From Roseinatronobacter sp052379845 (GTDB lineage: Bacteria > Pseudomonadota > Alphaproteobacteria > Rhodobacterales > Rhodobacteraceae), in NCBI GenBank assembly GCA_052379845.1, contig JBQTCF010000011.1: a DNA stretch of 64,000 nucleotides, one strand, 5' to 3'. The position numbers and the translations under genes are program-made. Below the pieces are notes generated by a model that did no database searches, was not told the origin of the DNA, and saw nothing but the letters and a program-made list of their open reading frames with translations. Of the stretch, positions 8,869-16,962 are shown one piece after another (position 1 is the stretch's first letter; every line of letters begins with the position of its first letter).

Positions 8869-10296
8869 CTATGTGCCGCAATATGTGACCAGTTCGGGGG
8901 TGTCGCGCGGGGCGGGTTGCGCGTAGTCCTCTGCCCCGTCAATGGGTGTGAAGGGGGCCTGAACCCGCGCCAGAAGCGCCATAAACGGGGCCATGTCACC
9001 CCCATTGGCCGCGTTCAGCGCCGCATCCACCAGATGGTTGCGCGGGATATAGATTGGGTTGGTGGCTGTCACGCGGGCGGGGGTGTCGGCATCAGCCAGC
9101 GTCCGGTAGGTGGCAAGCCACGGGTCGAGCGCGGCTGCATCGTCAAACAGGGCGCGCAAGCGCGTGAGATCACCGCGCAGCGCGTCCGGCAGGGCGCGGA
9201 AGAAGCTGGTGAAATCCACCCCCTGCCCGGACCAGAGCTGATGCATATCCTCGATCAGCGCGGCGTCAGGGGCGGCCAGCCCCAGTTTGCGCGCGAACAC
9301 GTCCAGCCATGCGGCGCGGTAGTGGTCCTGGGCCTGCGCGATCACATCGGAGGCGCGCGCGATGGCGCGGTCTTGCGTCGTGTCGATCAGGGGCAAAAGC
9401 GCTTCGGCCAGCCGCGCAAGGTTCCAGAAGATGATTGCGGGCTGGTTGCCATAGGCGTAGCGCCCCTGATGGTCGATGGAACTGAAGACTGTGGCGGGGT
9501 CATAGCGGTCCATGAACGCACAGGGGCCGTAGTCGATGGTTTCGCCGGAAATGGTGGTGTTGTCGGTATTCATCACCCCATGCACAAACCCCAGCCCCAT
9601 CCAGTGCGCCACAGTCTGCGCCTGACGCGCGGCCACGCGCTGCAGGAACCGGACGTAGCAATCCGGCGTGCCGGTCAGGTCGGGGTCATGGCGGGCGATG
9701 GCGTAATCTGCCAGCTGGCGCAATTTATCCGCTTCGCCACGGGCGGCGAAAAACTGGAACGTTCCCACGCGCAGATGGCTTGCGCCGATGCGCGCGAGCA
9801 CAGCGCCCGGTTCCAGCCCGTTCTGGCGCAGCACGCGGTCGCCTGTGGTGCAGGCGGCCAGGGCGCGGGTGGTGGGCACGCCCAGCGCGGCCATCGCTTC
9901 CGATATCAGGTATTCGCGCAGCACCGGACCCAGCACTGCGCGCCCGTCCCCACCCCGCGCAAAGGGGGTGCGCCCCGACCCTTTCAGGTGGATGTCCCAG
10001 CGCGCGCCGTCATTGTCCACCACCTCGCCCAGCAGGATCGCGCGCCCGTCGCCCAGTTGCGGGGAAAACCCGCCGAACTGGTGGCCCGCATAGGCCATGG
10101 CCAGCGGGCGCGCAGTGGCGGGCAGCGCATGGCCGGTCAGCAGCCCTGCATCCAGCGCGGCCACGTCCAGCCCCAGACGGTGCGCCAAAGCGTCATTGCG
10201 CAGCACGATCTGCGGGTCTGGCCAGTCCTGCCCCTGCCACGGGACATAAAGGCCCTGCAAGTCGCGGGCATAGCTGTGATCAAGGGTCAGGGGCAT
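8869..10296 (-). CDS. selO: Protein adenylyltransferase SelO (YdiU family)
   Basis: 475 residues, the usual length. A pseudokinase-fold enzyme that transfers AMP from ATP to Ser/Thr/Tyr hydroxyls and is linked to redox stress in other bacteria and mitochondria. Recognisable blocks are AYAGHQFGGFSPQLGDGRA, HLKGSGRTPFARGGDGRA, VPTTRALA, and GVMNTDNTTISGETIDYGP with the metal-binding Asn/Asp. The C-terminus ends VTYCGT, close to the terminal redox-active Cys of the family. Downstream of msrB on the same strand but separated by a 391-bp gap holding a dispersed repeat, so probably separately transcribed. Confidence 0.93.
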   Translation of the reverse strand: MPLTLDHSYARDLQGLYVPWQGQDWPDPQIVLRNDALAHRLGLDVAALDAGLLTGHALPATARPLAMAYAGHQFGGFSPQLGDGRAILLGEVVDNDGARWDIHLKGSGRTPFARGGDGRAVLGPVLREYLISEAMAALGVPTTRALAACTTGDRVLRQNGLEPGAVLARIGASHLRVGTFQFFAARGEADKLRQLADYAIARHDPDLTGTPDCYVRFLQRVAARQAQTVAHWMGLGFVHGVMNTDNTTISGETIDYGPCAFMDRYDPATVFSSIDHQGRYAYGNQPAIIFWNLARLAEALLPLIDTTQDRAIARASDVIAQAQDHYRAAWLDVFARKLGLAAPDAALIEDMHQLWSGQGVDFTSFFRALPDALRGDLTRLRALFDDAAALDPWLATYRTLADADTPARVTATNPIYIPRNHLVDAALNAANGGDMAPFMALLARVQAPFTPIDGAEDYAQPAPRDTPELVTYCGT

Positions 10297-10410
10297 GGTG
10301 GTATCCGTGTTTTTTGGCGCGTCGGGCTATGATCTAAGCCCTTCGGCGCGGGCGATCCAGCCCCCCCTTCGGATGGCGTGTGTCCGCGCGAGGGGGCGTT
10401 GGCGGTTTTT

Positions 10411-10638
10411 GGCCTTTTGCGGACACTGGGAATGCCCCAAGGCGCGGAGCAAAGGCCGCAGGCCGCCGCGCCATCGGCGGGCCGTCCCGCGGCCTGCCGA
10501 TTTCGCCAGTTCCACGCCAAGCCTTTGAACTCAGGAGTATGCCGCCTGCATAAACTGCATTCCTAAAACGTCGGATCGGCAGACCCCGGCCCGCCGATAG
10601 CGCGGGCTTTGTCCAAGGGCGAGCGTCCCCTTCAGGCC
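10411..10638 (+). repeat. Dispersed 228-bp structured repeat, copy A
   Basis: One of four copies (others at 15758, 30464 and 54444). It starts GGCCTTTTGCGG and ends CGTCCCCTTCAGGCC. Inside are two hairpins with ATCGGC/GCCGAT arms at 10473-10501 and 10575-10598; the left arm of the first (ATCGGCGGGCCG) is also exactly complementary to the right arm of the second (CGGCCCGCCGAT), so the element can refold into one long stem. It fills most of the 391-bp gap between msrB and selO. No transposase or convincing ORF within. Confidence 0.9.
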
Positions 10639-10687
10639 CAGAACCACCTGCAAGCACGCGCGTCATCGCCGACGCAATCCAGCCCGA

Positions 10688-11131
10688 TCAGCCGTCAACC
10701 TGATCCAGAAACTCACCATAGCCTTCGCCCTCCATTTCGTCTTTGGGGATGAAGCGCAGCGATGCGGAATTGATGCAATAGCGCAAGCCGCCGCGATCGG
10801 GGGGGCCGTCAGGGAAGACATGGCCCAGATGGCTGTCACCATGGCGCGAGCGCACTTCGATGCGCATCATCCCGTGGCTGGTGTCGCGCAATTCCGTAAC
10901 ATGGGCCGGGACAAGGGGCTTGGTGAAACTGGGCCATCCGCAGCCGGACTCGTATTTGTCGGCAGACGCGAAAAGCGGCTCTCCCGACACTATGTCCACA
11001 TAAATACCCGCGCGCTTGTTGTCGTTATAGACACCGGACCACGGGCGTTCCGTGCCGTTTTGCTGCGTTACATGGTATTGTTCGGGCGACAGCGCCGCGA
11101 TGATTTCGGGGCGGCGTTCATAGCGGGGCAT
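10688..11131 (-). CDS. msrB: Peptide-methionine (R)-S-oxide reductase, zinc-less cytosolic form
   Basis: 147 residues. Reduces the R-epimer of methionine sulfoxide in proteins. The SelR fold is seen in CGWPSFTKPL, RSRHGDSHLGHVF and the catalytic cysteine in RYCINSASLRF. The two CxxC zinc knuckles present in many MsrBs are absent, in contrast to the second MsrB at 39853. AGGAGG lies 5 bases before ATG 11131, which is therefore preferred to the GTG two codons upstream. No export signal. Confidence 0.93.
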   Translation of the reverse strand: MPRYERRPEIIAALSPEQYHVTQQNGTERPWSGVYNDNKRAGIYVDIVSGEPLFASADKYESGCGWPSFTKPLVPAHVTELRDTSHGMMRIEVRSRHGDSHLGHVFPDGPPDRGGLRYCINSASLRFIPKDEMEGEGYGEFLDQVDG

Positions 11132-11306
11132 CGGCACCTCCTGTTAAGGGTCTGCGCAGCATATAGGCGCGCGCGGCGCAGTTTCCATGTCAAAGGGTGG
11201 CAGCATGCGCAACCGCGCGCCTGCAAGCGGACGCTTGGCACTGGATTTCCCCGTATCACTGGTGCATAAGGGCGCAACGCCATGCGGCAACAGATTAGGG
11301 TGTCCA

Positions 11307-11681
11307 ATGAAATTCCTGCTTCGCTTCGTGACCTGGTGGAACTATTCAACGCTGAACACAGCCTTTTTCACCTGGCGCCAGGGCGTGAAGGTCGGCGAGG
11401 ATGTTCAGGGCAATATTTTTTACAGGTCCCATGACGGCAAGAAACGTTGGGTGATCTATAATGGCGAATCCGAAGCCAGCCGCATTTCCCCTGACTGGCA
11501 TGGATGGCTGCATCACACATGGGACGAATTGCCCAGCGAACGGCCCTTGGCGCATAAGGACTGGGAAATCCCGCATCAGGAAAACCTGACCGGCACAATG
11601 CTGGCCTATGCGCCCAAAGGGTCCATCCGGCGGCAATTGCCCAAAACCCGCACTGATTACGAGGCATGGACCCCCGAATAG
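11307..11681 (+). CDS. NDUFA12-like complex I accessory subunit
   Basis: 124 residues. Homologue of mitochondrial NDUFA12/B17.2, a supernumerary subunit of NADH:ubiquinone oxidoreductase kept in alphaproteobacteria. The family signature is clear: GNIFYRSHDGKKRWVIYNG, PDWHGWLHH, then a Pro-rich C-terminus. ATG 11307 starts the conserved MKFLLRFVTWWN helix; the upstream extension of the frame has no family similarity. It is followed by the DUF2155 gene, a neighbour pair common in Rhodobacterales. Confidence 0.9.
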   Translation: MKFLLRFVTWWNYSTLNTAFFTWRQGVKVGEDVQGNIFYRSHDGKKRWVIYNGESEASRISPDWHGWLHHTWDELPSERPLAHKDWEIPHQENLTGTMLAYAPKGSIRRQLPKTRTDYEAWTPE

Positions 11682-11805
11682 GGGCCACGCCGCCGACCAG
11701 CCCGCGCCCCCGATCAAGCAAAGATGACCGCGCCGCGCTGGTCATTGGGGGCCGGGTCGTGCATAAGCTGCGGCCAACAGGTCGTTTTGGACAGGGCGGG
11801 TCAGG

Positions 11806-12210
11806 ATGCGTTGCGCAATCGCCAGTTTTACAGTGACAGTTTTCTTCAGTGCAGCGCTGGCCGTGCAAGGCGCAGGCGCGCAGGGCATTTCCGTTCCCGG
11901 CGCAAGTGAACATATTTTACAATCTGACAGCGCTGTGATTCGGGGACTGGACCGCGTGGCGGGAACCAGTGTCGATTTCGAGGTCGGCCAAGGGCGCGAT
12001 GCGCGTATCGGCCACCTTGTCGCCATGCTGAAGGAATGCCGCTACCCGGCGGACAACCCCGCCGCCGAAGCCTATGCCTGGATCGAAGTGTATGACACCC
12101 GCGCCGAAGAAACGCTGTTTGCAGGCTGGATGATTGCGTCCAGCCCTGCGCTGAACGCACTGGATCACGCGCGCTACGATCTTTGGGTTCTCAACTGCAA
12201 GACATCCTGA
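11806..12210 (+). CDS. DUF2155 family secreted protein
   Basis: 134 residues with an N-terminal signal peptide (MRCAIASFTVTVFFSAALAVQGAGAQ) and a compact domain containing LRGLDRVAGTS-type and CRYP...AYAWIEVYD blocks, ending LWVLNCKTS. Two cysteines (near residues 76 and 131) could form a periplasmic disulphide. The family is widespread in Alphaproteobacteria and of unknown function. The last 37 bp overlap the 3' end of aat on the other strand. Confidence 0.85.
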   Translation: MRCAIASFTVTVFFSAALAVQGAGAQGISVPGASEHILQSDSAVIRGLDRVAGTSVDFEVGQGRDARIGHLVAMLKECRYPADNPAAEAYAWIEVYDTRAEETLFAGWMIASSPALNALDHARYDLWVLNCKTS

Positions 12211-12812
12211 GCGGATGGCAGCAGATGGCGCCCAATATTGGCGTCTTCCATCAAGGCCCGCGCCAGCTTGCGCCGATACTGGTTGCGCGAAATTTCCTGC
12301 CCCCCAAGGCTGGCCAGATGGTCTGTCAGATATTGCGTGTCAAACAGCGTGAACCCGCAGGCGCGCAAATGCGTGACCAGATAGGCCAGCGCAATTTTTG
12401 ACGCATCCTTGCGGCGCGAAAACATGCTTTCGCCGCAAAACGCCCCGCCAAGCGCCACACCATACACCCCGCCCACAAGGTCCGCCCCGTCCCAGACTTC
12501 CAGTGAATGGGCGTGGCCCTTGCGGTGCAAGTCATGGAACAGGCGCGTTATTTCGGCGTTGATCCATGTCGTTTCACGCGCCGCGCACCCGCTCATGACA
12601 CCCGAAAAATCGTGGTTCAGTGTCACCTGAAACGGGGTTGTGCGAATGCGCCGCGCCAGCGAGCGTGACATGTTAAACCCGTCCAGCGGCAAGATGCCGC
12701 GCAAAACGGGGTCAAACCAATACAGCCGGTCATCATCGCGGCTTTCGGCCATGGGAAACACGCCCTGCCGATACGCCTGAAGCAATATGTCTGCACTCAG
12801 TCGCGGCTGCAT
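12174..12812 (-). CDS. aat: Leucyl/phenylalanyl-tRNA-protein transferase
   Basis: 212 residues. Adds Leu or Phe to N-terminal Lys/Arg of proteins, marking them for ClpS/ClpAP (N-degron pathway). The start MQPRLSADILLQAYRQGVFPM and later YWFDPVLRGILPLD, SLEVWDGADLVGGVYGVALG and FCGESMFSRRKDASKIAL are diagnostic. ATG 12812 sits 8 bp after the nusB stop; the longer frame to 12869 would overlap nusB. Last gene of ribB-ribH-nusB-aat; its 3' end overlaps the convergent DUF2155 gene by 37 bp. Confidence 0.93.
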   Translation of the reverse strand: MQPRLSADILLQAYRQGVFPMAESRDDDRLYWFDPVLRGILPLDGFNMSRSLARRIRTTPFQVTLNHDFSGVMSGCAARETTWINAEITRLFHDLHRKGHAHSLEVWDGADLVGGVYGVALGGAFCGESMFSRRKDASKIALAYLVTHLRACGFTLFDTQYLTDHLASLGGQEISRNQYRRKLARALMEDANIGRHLLPSAQDVLQLRTQRS

Positions 12813-12819
12813 GGCCGCG

Positions 12820-13305
12820 TCAGAATTCTGCGGCGCGGGCCTCGTGGGCCATATGATCCAGAACCGCATTCACGAATTTCTGTTCGCGGCTTTCGGGAAA
12901 GAACGCGCCCGCAAGGGCCACGAATTCGCTGATCACCACCCGCGCCGGCGTTTGCGCCGTCAGCAATTCCGCCCCTGCCGCACGAAACAGCGCGCGCAAG
13001 GTGGGATCAATGCGCGCGATGGGCCATTTCGCAACAAGGGCGCGGTCGGTCATCTGGTCAATCGCGCCCTGCCGGTCCACCGCCCCATCGACAAGACGAC
13101 GAAAGAAATTGATGTCGGCCTCGGCCCAGGTTTCGTCTTCGGTTTCCGCCCCGATGCGGTGCGCCTCGAATTCGCGCAGGGTTTCTTCAACCCCGCGATC
13201 AGACGCTTCCATCTGAAACAGGGCCTGCACGGCATAAAACCGCGCCGCACCCCGCAGGGCGCGCTTTTCTTCGACTGTCGGGGATTTCTTGTTCATTGTC
13301 ATCAT
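12820..13305 (-). CDS. nusB: Transcription antitermination factor NusB
   Basis: 161 residues. All-helical RNA-binding protein acting with NusE on boxA of rRNA leader transcripts. Recognised from RGAARFYAVQALFQME near the N-terminus and LVAKWPIARIDPTLRALFRAAGAELL, then ARVVISEFVALAGAFF and the terminal FVNAVLDHMAH. The start ATG 13305 overlaps the ribH TGA, so it is translationally coupled to riboflavin synthesis, the common ribH-nusB arrangement. Confidence 0.92.
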   Translation of the reverse strand: MMTMNKKSPTVEEKRALRGAARFYAVQALFQMEASDRGVEETLREFEAHRIGAETEDETWAEADINFFRRLVDGAVDRQGAIDQMTDRALVAKWPIARIDPTLRALFRAAGAELLTAQTPARVVISEFVALAGAFFPESREQKFVNAVLDHMAHEARAAEF

Positions 13306-13853
13306 CACGCCACAGGGTTTCCGTTACCGCCCGCAATGTCAAATTCCGTGCGTTCGGGCAGGAACCCCACGGACCGTTTTGCCCCGCCCCAGCGCCGCGC
13401 CAGCGCGATCAGGTGCAGCGCAGCCGCCGCCGCACCGCCGCCTTTGTTCTGGCCGCCCGCATCGGCGCGCACCAGCGCTTGCGCGCGGTTTTCCACTGTC
13501 AGGATACCATTGCCAATGCAGGCCCCTTGCAACCCCAGCAGCGCGATTGCGCGCGAACTGTCATTGCACACCGTGTCATAATGCGTGGTTTCCCCGCGTA
13601 TGACACAGCCCAGCGCCACGAACCCGTCGAAATTGGACATGCGCAACGCCTGCCCTATGGCAGTGGGCACTTCCAGCGCGCCGGGCACTTCCACAGTGTC
13701 ATGGGTGCCGCCTGCGGCCTCAATCTCGGTGCGGGCACCGGCCAGAAGCTGGTCGGTGATGTCCTTGTAATAGGGGGACACGACAATCAGCAATTTGGGC
13801 GCGCGGTCAAATTCGGGGCGCGGCAGGGTATAATGTGTTTCATGTCCAGCCAT
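13305..13853 (-). CDS. ribH: 6,7-dimethyl-8-ribityllumazine synthase
   Basis: 182 residues. Condenses 5-amino-6-ribitylaminouracil with 3,4-dihydroxybutanone 4-phosphate to the lumazine precursor of riboflavin. Visible blocks are VPGALEVPTAIGQAL, the catalytic loop GCVIRGETTHYDTVCND and the C-terminal helix with ALHLIALARRW. ATG 13853 follows the ribB stop by one base; the longer frame to 13913 would overlap ribB. Operon with ribB, nusB and aat. Confidence 0.93.
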   Translation of the reverse strand: MAGHETHYTLPRPEFDRAPKLLIVVSPYYKDITDQLLAGARTEIEAAGGTHDTVEVPGALEVPTAIGQALRMSNFDGFVALGCVIRGETTHYDTVCNDSSRAIALLGLQGACIGNGILTVENRAQALVRADAGGQNKGGGAAAAALHLIALARRWGGAKRSVGFLPERTEFDIAGGNGNPVA

Positions 13854-13854
13854 A

Positions 13855-14982
13855 TCAGGCCCCTTTCGCAGGCGGAATTTTGCGCGTGCCCGTGATGGAC
13901 AGGCCGTAGCCATCCAGCCCCACCACCCGCGGCGTTGCCGAATTGGTCAGCAAGATCAGGTCCTGCAACCCCAGCGATGACAGAATCTGCGCGCCCAGCC
14001 CGTATTGGCGCAAGGTTTGCGGTGAACTGTCGGAACTGGACATTTTCATATGCGTGTCGCGCAGCAACACCACCACCCCGCGCCCTTCAGCGGCAATCAG
14101 GCGCATGGCATCGGAAAATTCGCCCGCCCGCCCCGTGCCGCCCGTGCCCACCATATCCAGCAGCGGATCAAACGCATGCATGCGCACCAGAACCGGGTCT
14201 GGTGTTGTGATGTCGCCCTTGATCAGCACGACATGTTCGGCCCCTTGGGTGGTGTCGGAATACACCCGCATCACCCAGTCGCCGCCAAATTCCGATACGA
14301 TGGTTTCTTCCTGCATGACACGCACAAGGTTGTCATGCCGCCTGCGATAGGCAATCAGGTCCGAAATTGTGCCGATTTTCAGGCCGTGTTTTTGCGCAAA
14401 CCCCACAAGGTCCGGCAGGCGGGCCATGTCGCCATCTTCTTTCATCACTTCGCAAATCACGCCTGACGGGTTCAACCCCGCAAGACGCGAAATATCCACC
14501 GCCGCTTCGGTATGGCCCGCGCGCACCAACACGCCGCCATCGCGCGCGCGCAGCGGGAATACATGGCCGGGGGTGGCAATATCGGCCGCGCCCTTGGCAG
14601 GGTCAATCGCCACTGCGACCGTGCGCGCGCGGTCATAGGCGGAAATGCCCGTGGACACCCCTTCGCGCGCTTCAATCGACACAGTGAAGGCCGTTTCATG
14701 ACGCGATGAATTGCTGGACGCCATCAGCGGCAGGCCCAACTGGTCAATCCGTTCACCCGGCAGCGTCAGGCAGATCAGGCCCTTGCCATGGGTCGCCATG
14801 AAATTGATCACCTCGGGCGTGGCCATCTGCGCGGGGATCACCAGATCCCCTTCATTTTCGCGGTCTTCGTGGTCCACAAGGATGAACATGCGGCCATTGC
14901 GAGCCTCATCAATGATCTCTTCGATGGTCGAGATGGCGTCGCGCCAGTTCTGCTCAACCTCGCCGGGGGTGTCATAGGTCAT
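13855..14982 (-). CDS. ribB: 3,4-dihydroxy-2-butanone-4-phosphate synthase with degenerate GTP-cyclohydrolase-II-like half
   Basis: 375 residues. The N-terminal half (to about residue 205) is a normal DHBP synthase using ribulose 5-phosphate: MFILVDHEDRENEGD, THGKGLICLTL, HVFPLRARDGGVLVRAGHTEA, PSGVICEVMKEDG. The C-terminal half has the size and strand order of GTP cyclohydrolase II but contains no cysteine, so the three-Cys zinc site of RibA is missing and the usual RQEGRGIGL segment has become RDTHMKMSSSDSS. It should therefore supply only the butanone branch; a separate RibA is expected elsewhere. No FMN-riboswitch-like leader is visible in the 164 bp upstream. Confidence 0.9.
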   Translation of the reverse strand: MTYDTPGEVEQNWRDAISTIEEIIDEARNGRMFILVDHEDRENEGDLVIPAQMATPEVINFMATHGKGLICLTLPGERIDQLGLPLMASSNSSRHETAFTVSIEAREGVSTGISAYDRARTVAVAIDPAKGAADIATPGHVFPLRARDGGVLVRAGHTEAAVDISRLAGLNPSGVICEVMKEDGDMARLPDLVGFAQKHGLKIGTISDLIAYRRRHDNLVRVMQEETIVSEFGGDWVMRVYSDTTQGAEHVVLIKGDITTPDPVLVRMHAFDPLLDMVGTGGTGRAGEFSDAMRLIAAEGRGVVVLLRDTHMKMSSSDSSPQTLRQYGLGAQILSSLGLQDLILLTNSATPRVVGLDGYGLSITGTRKIPPAKGA

Positions 14983-15146
14983 GGCGGGCTATCCTTCGCT
15001 TCGGTATTGGGCCAGATAGCCCAAAGATGGCGGCGGGAAAAGGGGCAAAGGGTCACGCGAACGCCACGCAACGCACGCTGTGCTAGCAAGATATTTGCGC
15101 CCTGCTGGCAAATTGTCCCTTCACAGGACTTGCAACAGGTGCGCCC

Positions 15147-15746
15147 ATGAAAACTGTATCCCAACTTGCTGCGGAAATTGTCGCGCGCGAAGGCGGCTTC
15201 GTCAATGACCCCGATGATCCGGGCGGGGCCACGAATTTCGGGGTGACCATCCACACATTGCGCCGCCTGCGTCCGGGGGCGCGCGTCACAGTGGACGATG
15301 TGCGCGCCCTGACGCGCGATCAGGCGATCGAGATTTATGTGGAGCATTATTTCACCCGCCCGCGCATTTCCGAATTGCCCGAACCGCTGTGGCCCACGGT
15401 GTTTGACATGTATGTGAATGCGGGCGCCAATGCTGTGCGGCTTTTGCAACGCCTGCTGGTTCAAATGGGGCTGGATGTGGTCAGCGACGGCGTGATCGGT
15501 CCGCAAACCATTGCTGCGGCGCATCGTGCCTATGACATGGCCCCGTCGCATCTGGTCGATGCCTACGGCATTGCGCGGCGCGATTATTACTACCGGATCG
15601 CAGACCAGCGCCCCGCCAGCCGCAAATTCGCCCGCAGGCGCGATGGCGGCAAGGGCGGCTGGATCACCCGCGCGGAAGAATTCATCAGCGCAAGGTTTCA
15701 CCTGACAGATGCGCAGCACCGTGACCGTGTGCGCGGCTGGGGGTAG
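15147..15746 (+). CDS. GTA-type endolysin, glycoside hydrolase family 108
   Basis: 199 residues. A muramidase of the GH108/DUF847 family with the N-terminal motif EGGFVNDPDDPGGATNFGVT, which holds the catalytic Glu, then a C-terminal peptidoglycan-binding-like part (GVIGPQTIAAAH). No signal peptide, so it needs a holin to reach the wall. The next gene on the strand is a 3TM holin; in Rhodobacter capsulatus an equivalent endolysin-holin pair releases gene transfer agent particles from a locus away from the structural cluster. The G+C-rich codon use matches the host, which fits a domesticated gene rather than a recent prophage. A 227-bp repeat separates it from the holin. Confidence 0.88.
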   Translation: MKTVSQLAAEIVAREGGFVNDPDDPGGATNFGVTIHTLRRLRPGARVTVDDVRALTRDQAIEIYVEHYFTRPRISELPEPLWPTVFDMYVNAGANAVRLLQRLLVQMGLDVVSDGVIGPQTIAAAHRAYDMAPSHLVDAYGIARRDYYYRIADQRPASRKFARRRDGGKGGWITRAEEFISARFHLTDAQHRDRVRGWG

Positions 15747-15757
15747 CGGCGGGTATT

Positions 15758-15984
15758 GGCCTTAAGCAGACATTGGGAATACCCCAAGGCGCGGAGCAAA
15801 GGCCGCAGGCCGCCGCGCCATCGGCGGGCCGTCCCGCGGCCTGCCGATGACCCAAGGTTACCTCAAGCCTTTGAAGTCAGGAATATTCCGCTTGGATAAA
15901 GTGCATTCCTAAAACGCCGGATCGGCAGACCCCGGCCCACCGATAGCGCGGGCTTTGTCCAAGCGCGAATGGCCGCAAAAGGCC
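15758..15984 (+). repeat. Dispersed 227-bp structured repeat, copy B
   Basis: Same orientation as copy A and nearly identical to it over the central part (the block from CCCCAAGGCGCGGAGC through the first hairpin). It begins GGCCTTAAGCAG and ends CCGCAAAAGGCC; that end is the inverse of the GGCCTTTTGCGG start of copy A. It occupies most of the 292 bp between the endolysin stop and the holin start and could act as terminator or processing site in the lysis transcript. Confidence 0.9.
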
Positions 15985-16038
15985 ACTTTCCCACCACACC
16001 ATTTCTTGAACCCCACACCCACCAGAAGGACCAATCCC

Positions 16039-16533
16039 ATGATACGTTCCCTGTTCGGCCTGCTGTTTGGCGGGGCCCGCGAAGCCCGCGCGCTGGGGCA
16101 GACCGTCACATCCGTGGCCGAAGTGTTCCGCCCCAATGCCACCCGCGCCATGGAGCTGGGCCATGATGCCTATAAGGCCGCCCATGCCAGCCACAGTGCG
16201 GAATTCCAGTTCGGGCGCGGGGGCTGGTTTGATTCGGCGGTCAACGGGCTGAACCGCCTGCCCCGCCCGCTGCTGGCCTTGGGCACATTGGCGCTGTTTG
16301 TCTATGCCATGACCGACCCGGACGGGTTTGCGCGGCGCATGCAGGCCCTGTCAGGCGTTCCCGAACCCTTGTGGTGGTTGCTGGGCGCGGTTGTGGCATT
16401 CTATTTCGGCGCGCGCGAAGCCCATCACATCAGATGCACCAAAACACCCCCCCCCGCCCCGGCTGTGCCAACACAACAGCCAGCGCAAACCGACAATCCC
16501 GCCTTGGCCGAATGGAAACAGGGCAGCGCGTGA
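16039..16533 (+). CDS. Holin of the 3TM family, GTA lysis type
   Basis: 164 residues. MIRSLFGLLFGG start, a conserved region with RPNATRAMELGHDAY and AEFQ, then two hydrophobic helices (PLLALGTLALFVYAM and LWWLLGAVVAFYFGARE) and a Pro-rich tail ending EWKQGSA. This matches the holin_3TMs family paired with GH108 endolysins in Rhodobacterales. It would permeabilise the inner membrane to let the endolysin out. ATG 16039 has AGAAGGA upstream; the frame upstream is open but enters the repeat. Ends 6 bp from the convergent DUF3775 gene. Confidence 0.87.
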   Translation: MIRSLFGLLFGGAREARALGQTVTSVAEVFRPNATRAMELGHDAYKAAHASHSAEFQFGRGGWFDSAVNGLNRLPRPLLALGTLALFVYAMTDPDGFARRMQALSGVPEPLWWLLGAVVAFYFGAREAHHIRCTKTPPPAPAVPTQQPAQTDNPALAEWKQGSA

Positions 16534-16539
16534 CGCGCC

Positions 16540-16869
16540 TCAGGACCCTTGTTTCAGGAAATCCTCTTCCTCGCCCGTCACATCAATGCCCAGCGCTTCC
16601 AGCCCGTTTTCAAGGTGTTCTGCCACATGCGGCATGCCCAGCAGGTAATCTGCCGTGGGCGTGGTGGCTTCGGCCATGGCGGTGGCCACAGCTTCGTCAT
16701 AATCTTCAGGTTCGAAGGCACCGCGCCCCACCCATGCAACGGCGGTCAGGCTGGCTTGCTCATCTTCATTCAACCCGTCAATGAAGGCATGAACCTGTGC
16801 CGCGCCCGTGGTCCCTTCGCGGGCCAGATAAATGATGTGAACAATCTTGCGCGGGCTGATTGCAAGCAT
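16540..16869 (-). CDS. DUF3775 family protein
   Basis: 109 residues. Acidic, soluble, with the family pattern ISPRKIVHIIYLARE, HAFIDGLNEDEQASLTAVAW, GRGAFEPEDYDEA and YLLGMPHVAEHLENGLEALG. Function unknown. ATG 16869 has AAAAGGAGG upstream and starts the conserved domain; the longer frame is not supported. It follows the photolyase-like gene on the same strand after 93 bp. Confidence 0.85.
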   Translation of the reverse strand: MLAISPRKIVHIIYLAREGTTGAAQVHAFIDGLNEDEQASLTAVAWVGRGAFEPEDYDEAVATAMAEATTPTADYLLGMPHVAEHLENGLEALGIDVTGEEEDFLKQGS

Positions 16870-16962
16870 AGCGTCCTCCTTTTGGTCGGGATCAAGTGTC
16901 GCGCAAAGGGCGAAGGCTTGCAATAGATATCGCGTGCACCCTGCCCCCCTTCCTTGCCCCTG

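Noticed and set aside
8917..10332. 471-codon plus-strand open frame opposite selO
   Set aside because: It mirrors the high-G+C codon pattern of selO, shows no family similarity, and selO is full length with all its motifs.
14983..15146. Possible FMN riboswitch upstream of ribB
   Set aside because: The leader is only 164 bp and lacks the conserved FMN-aptamer blocks; nothing supports a riboswitch.
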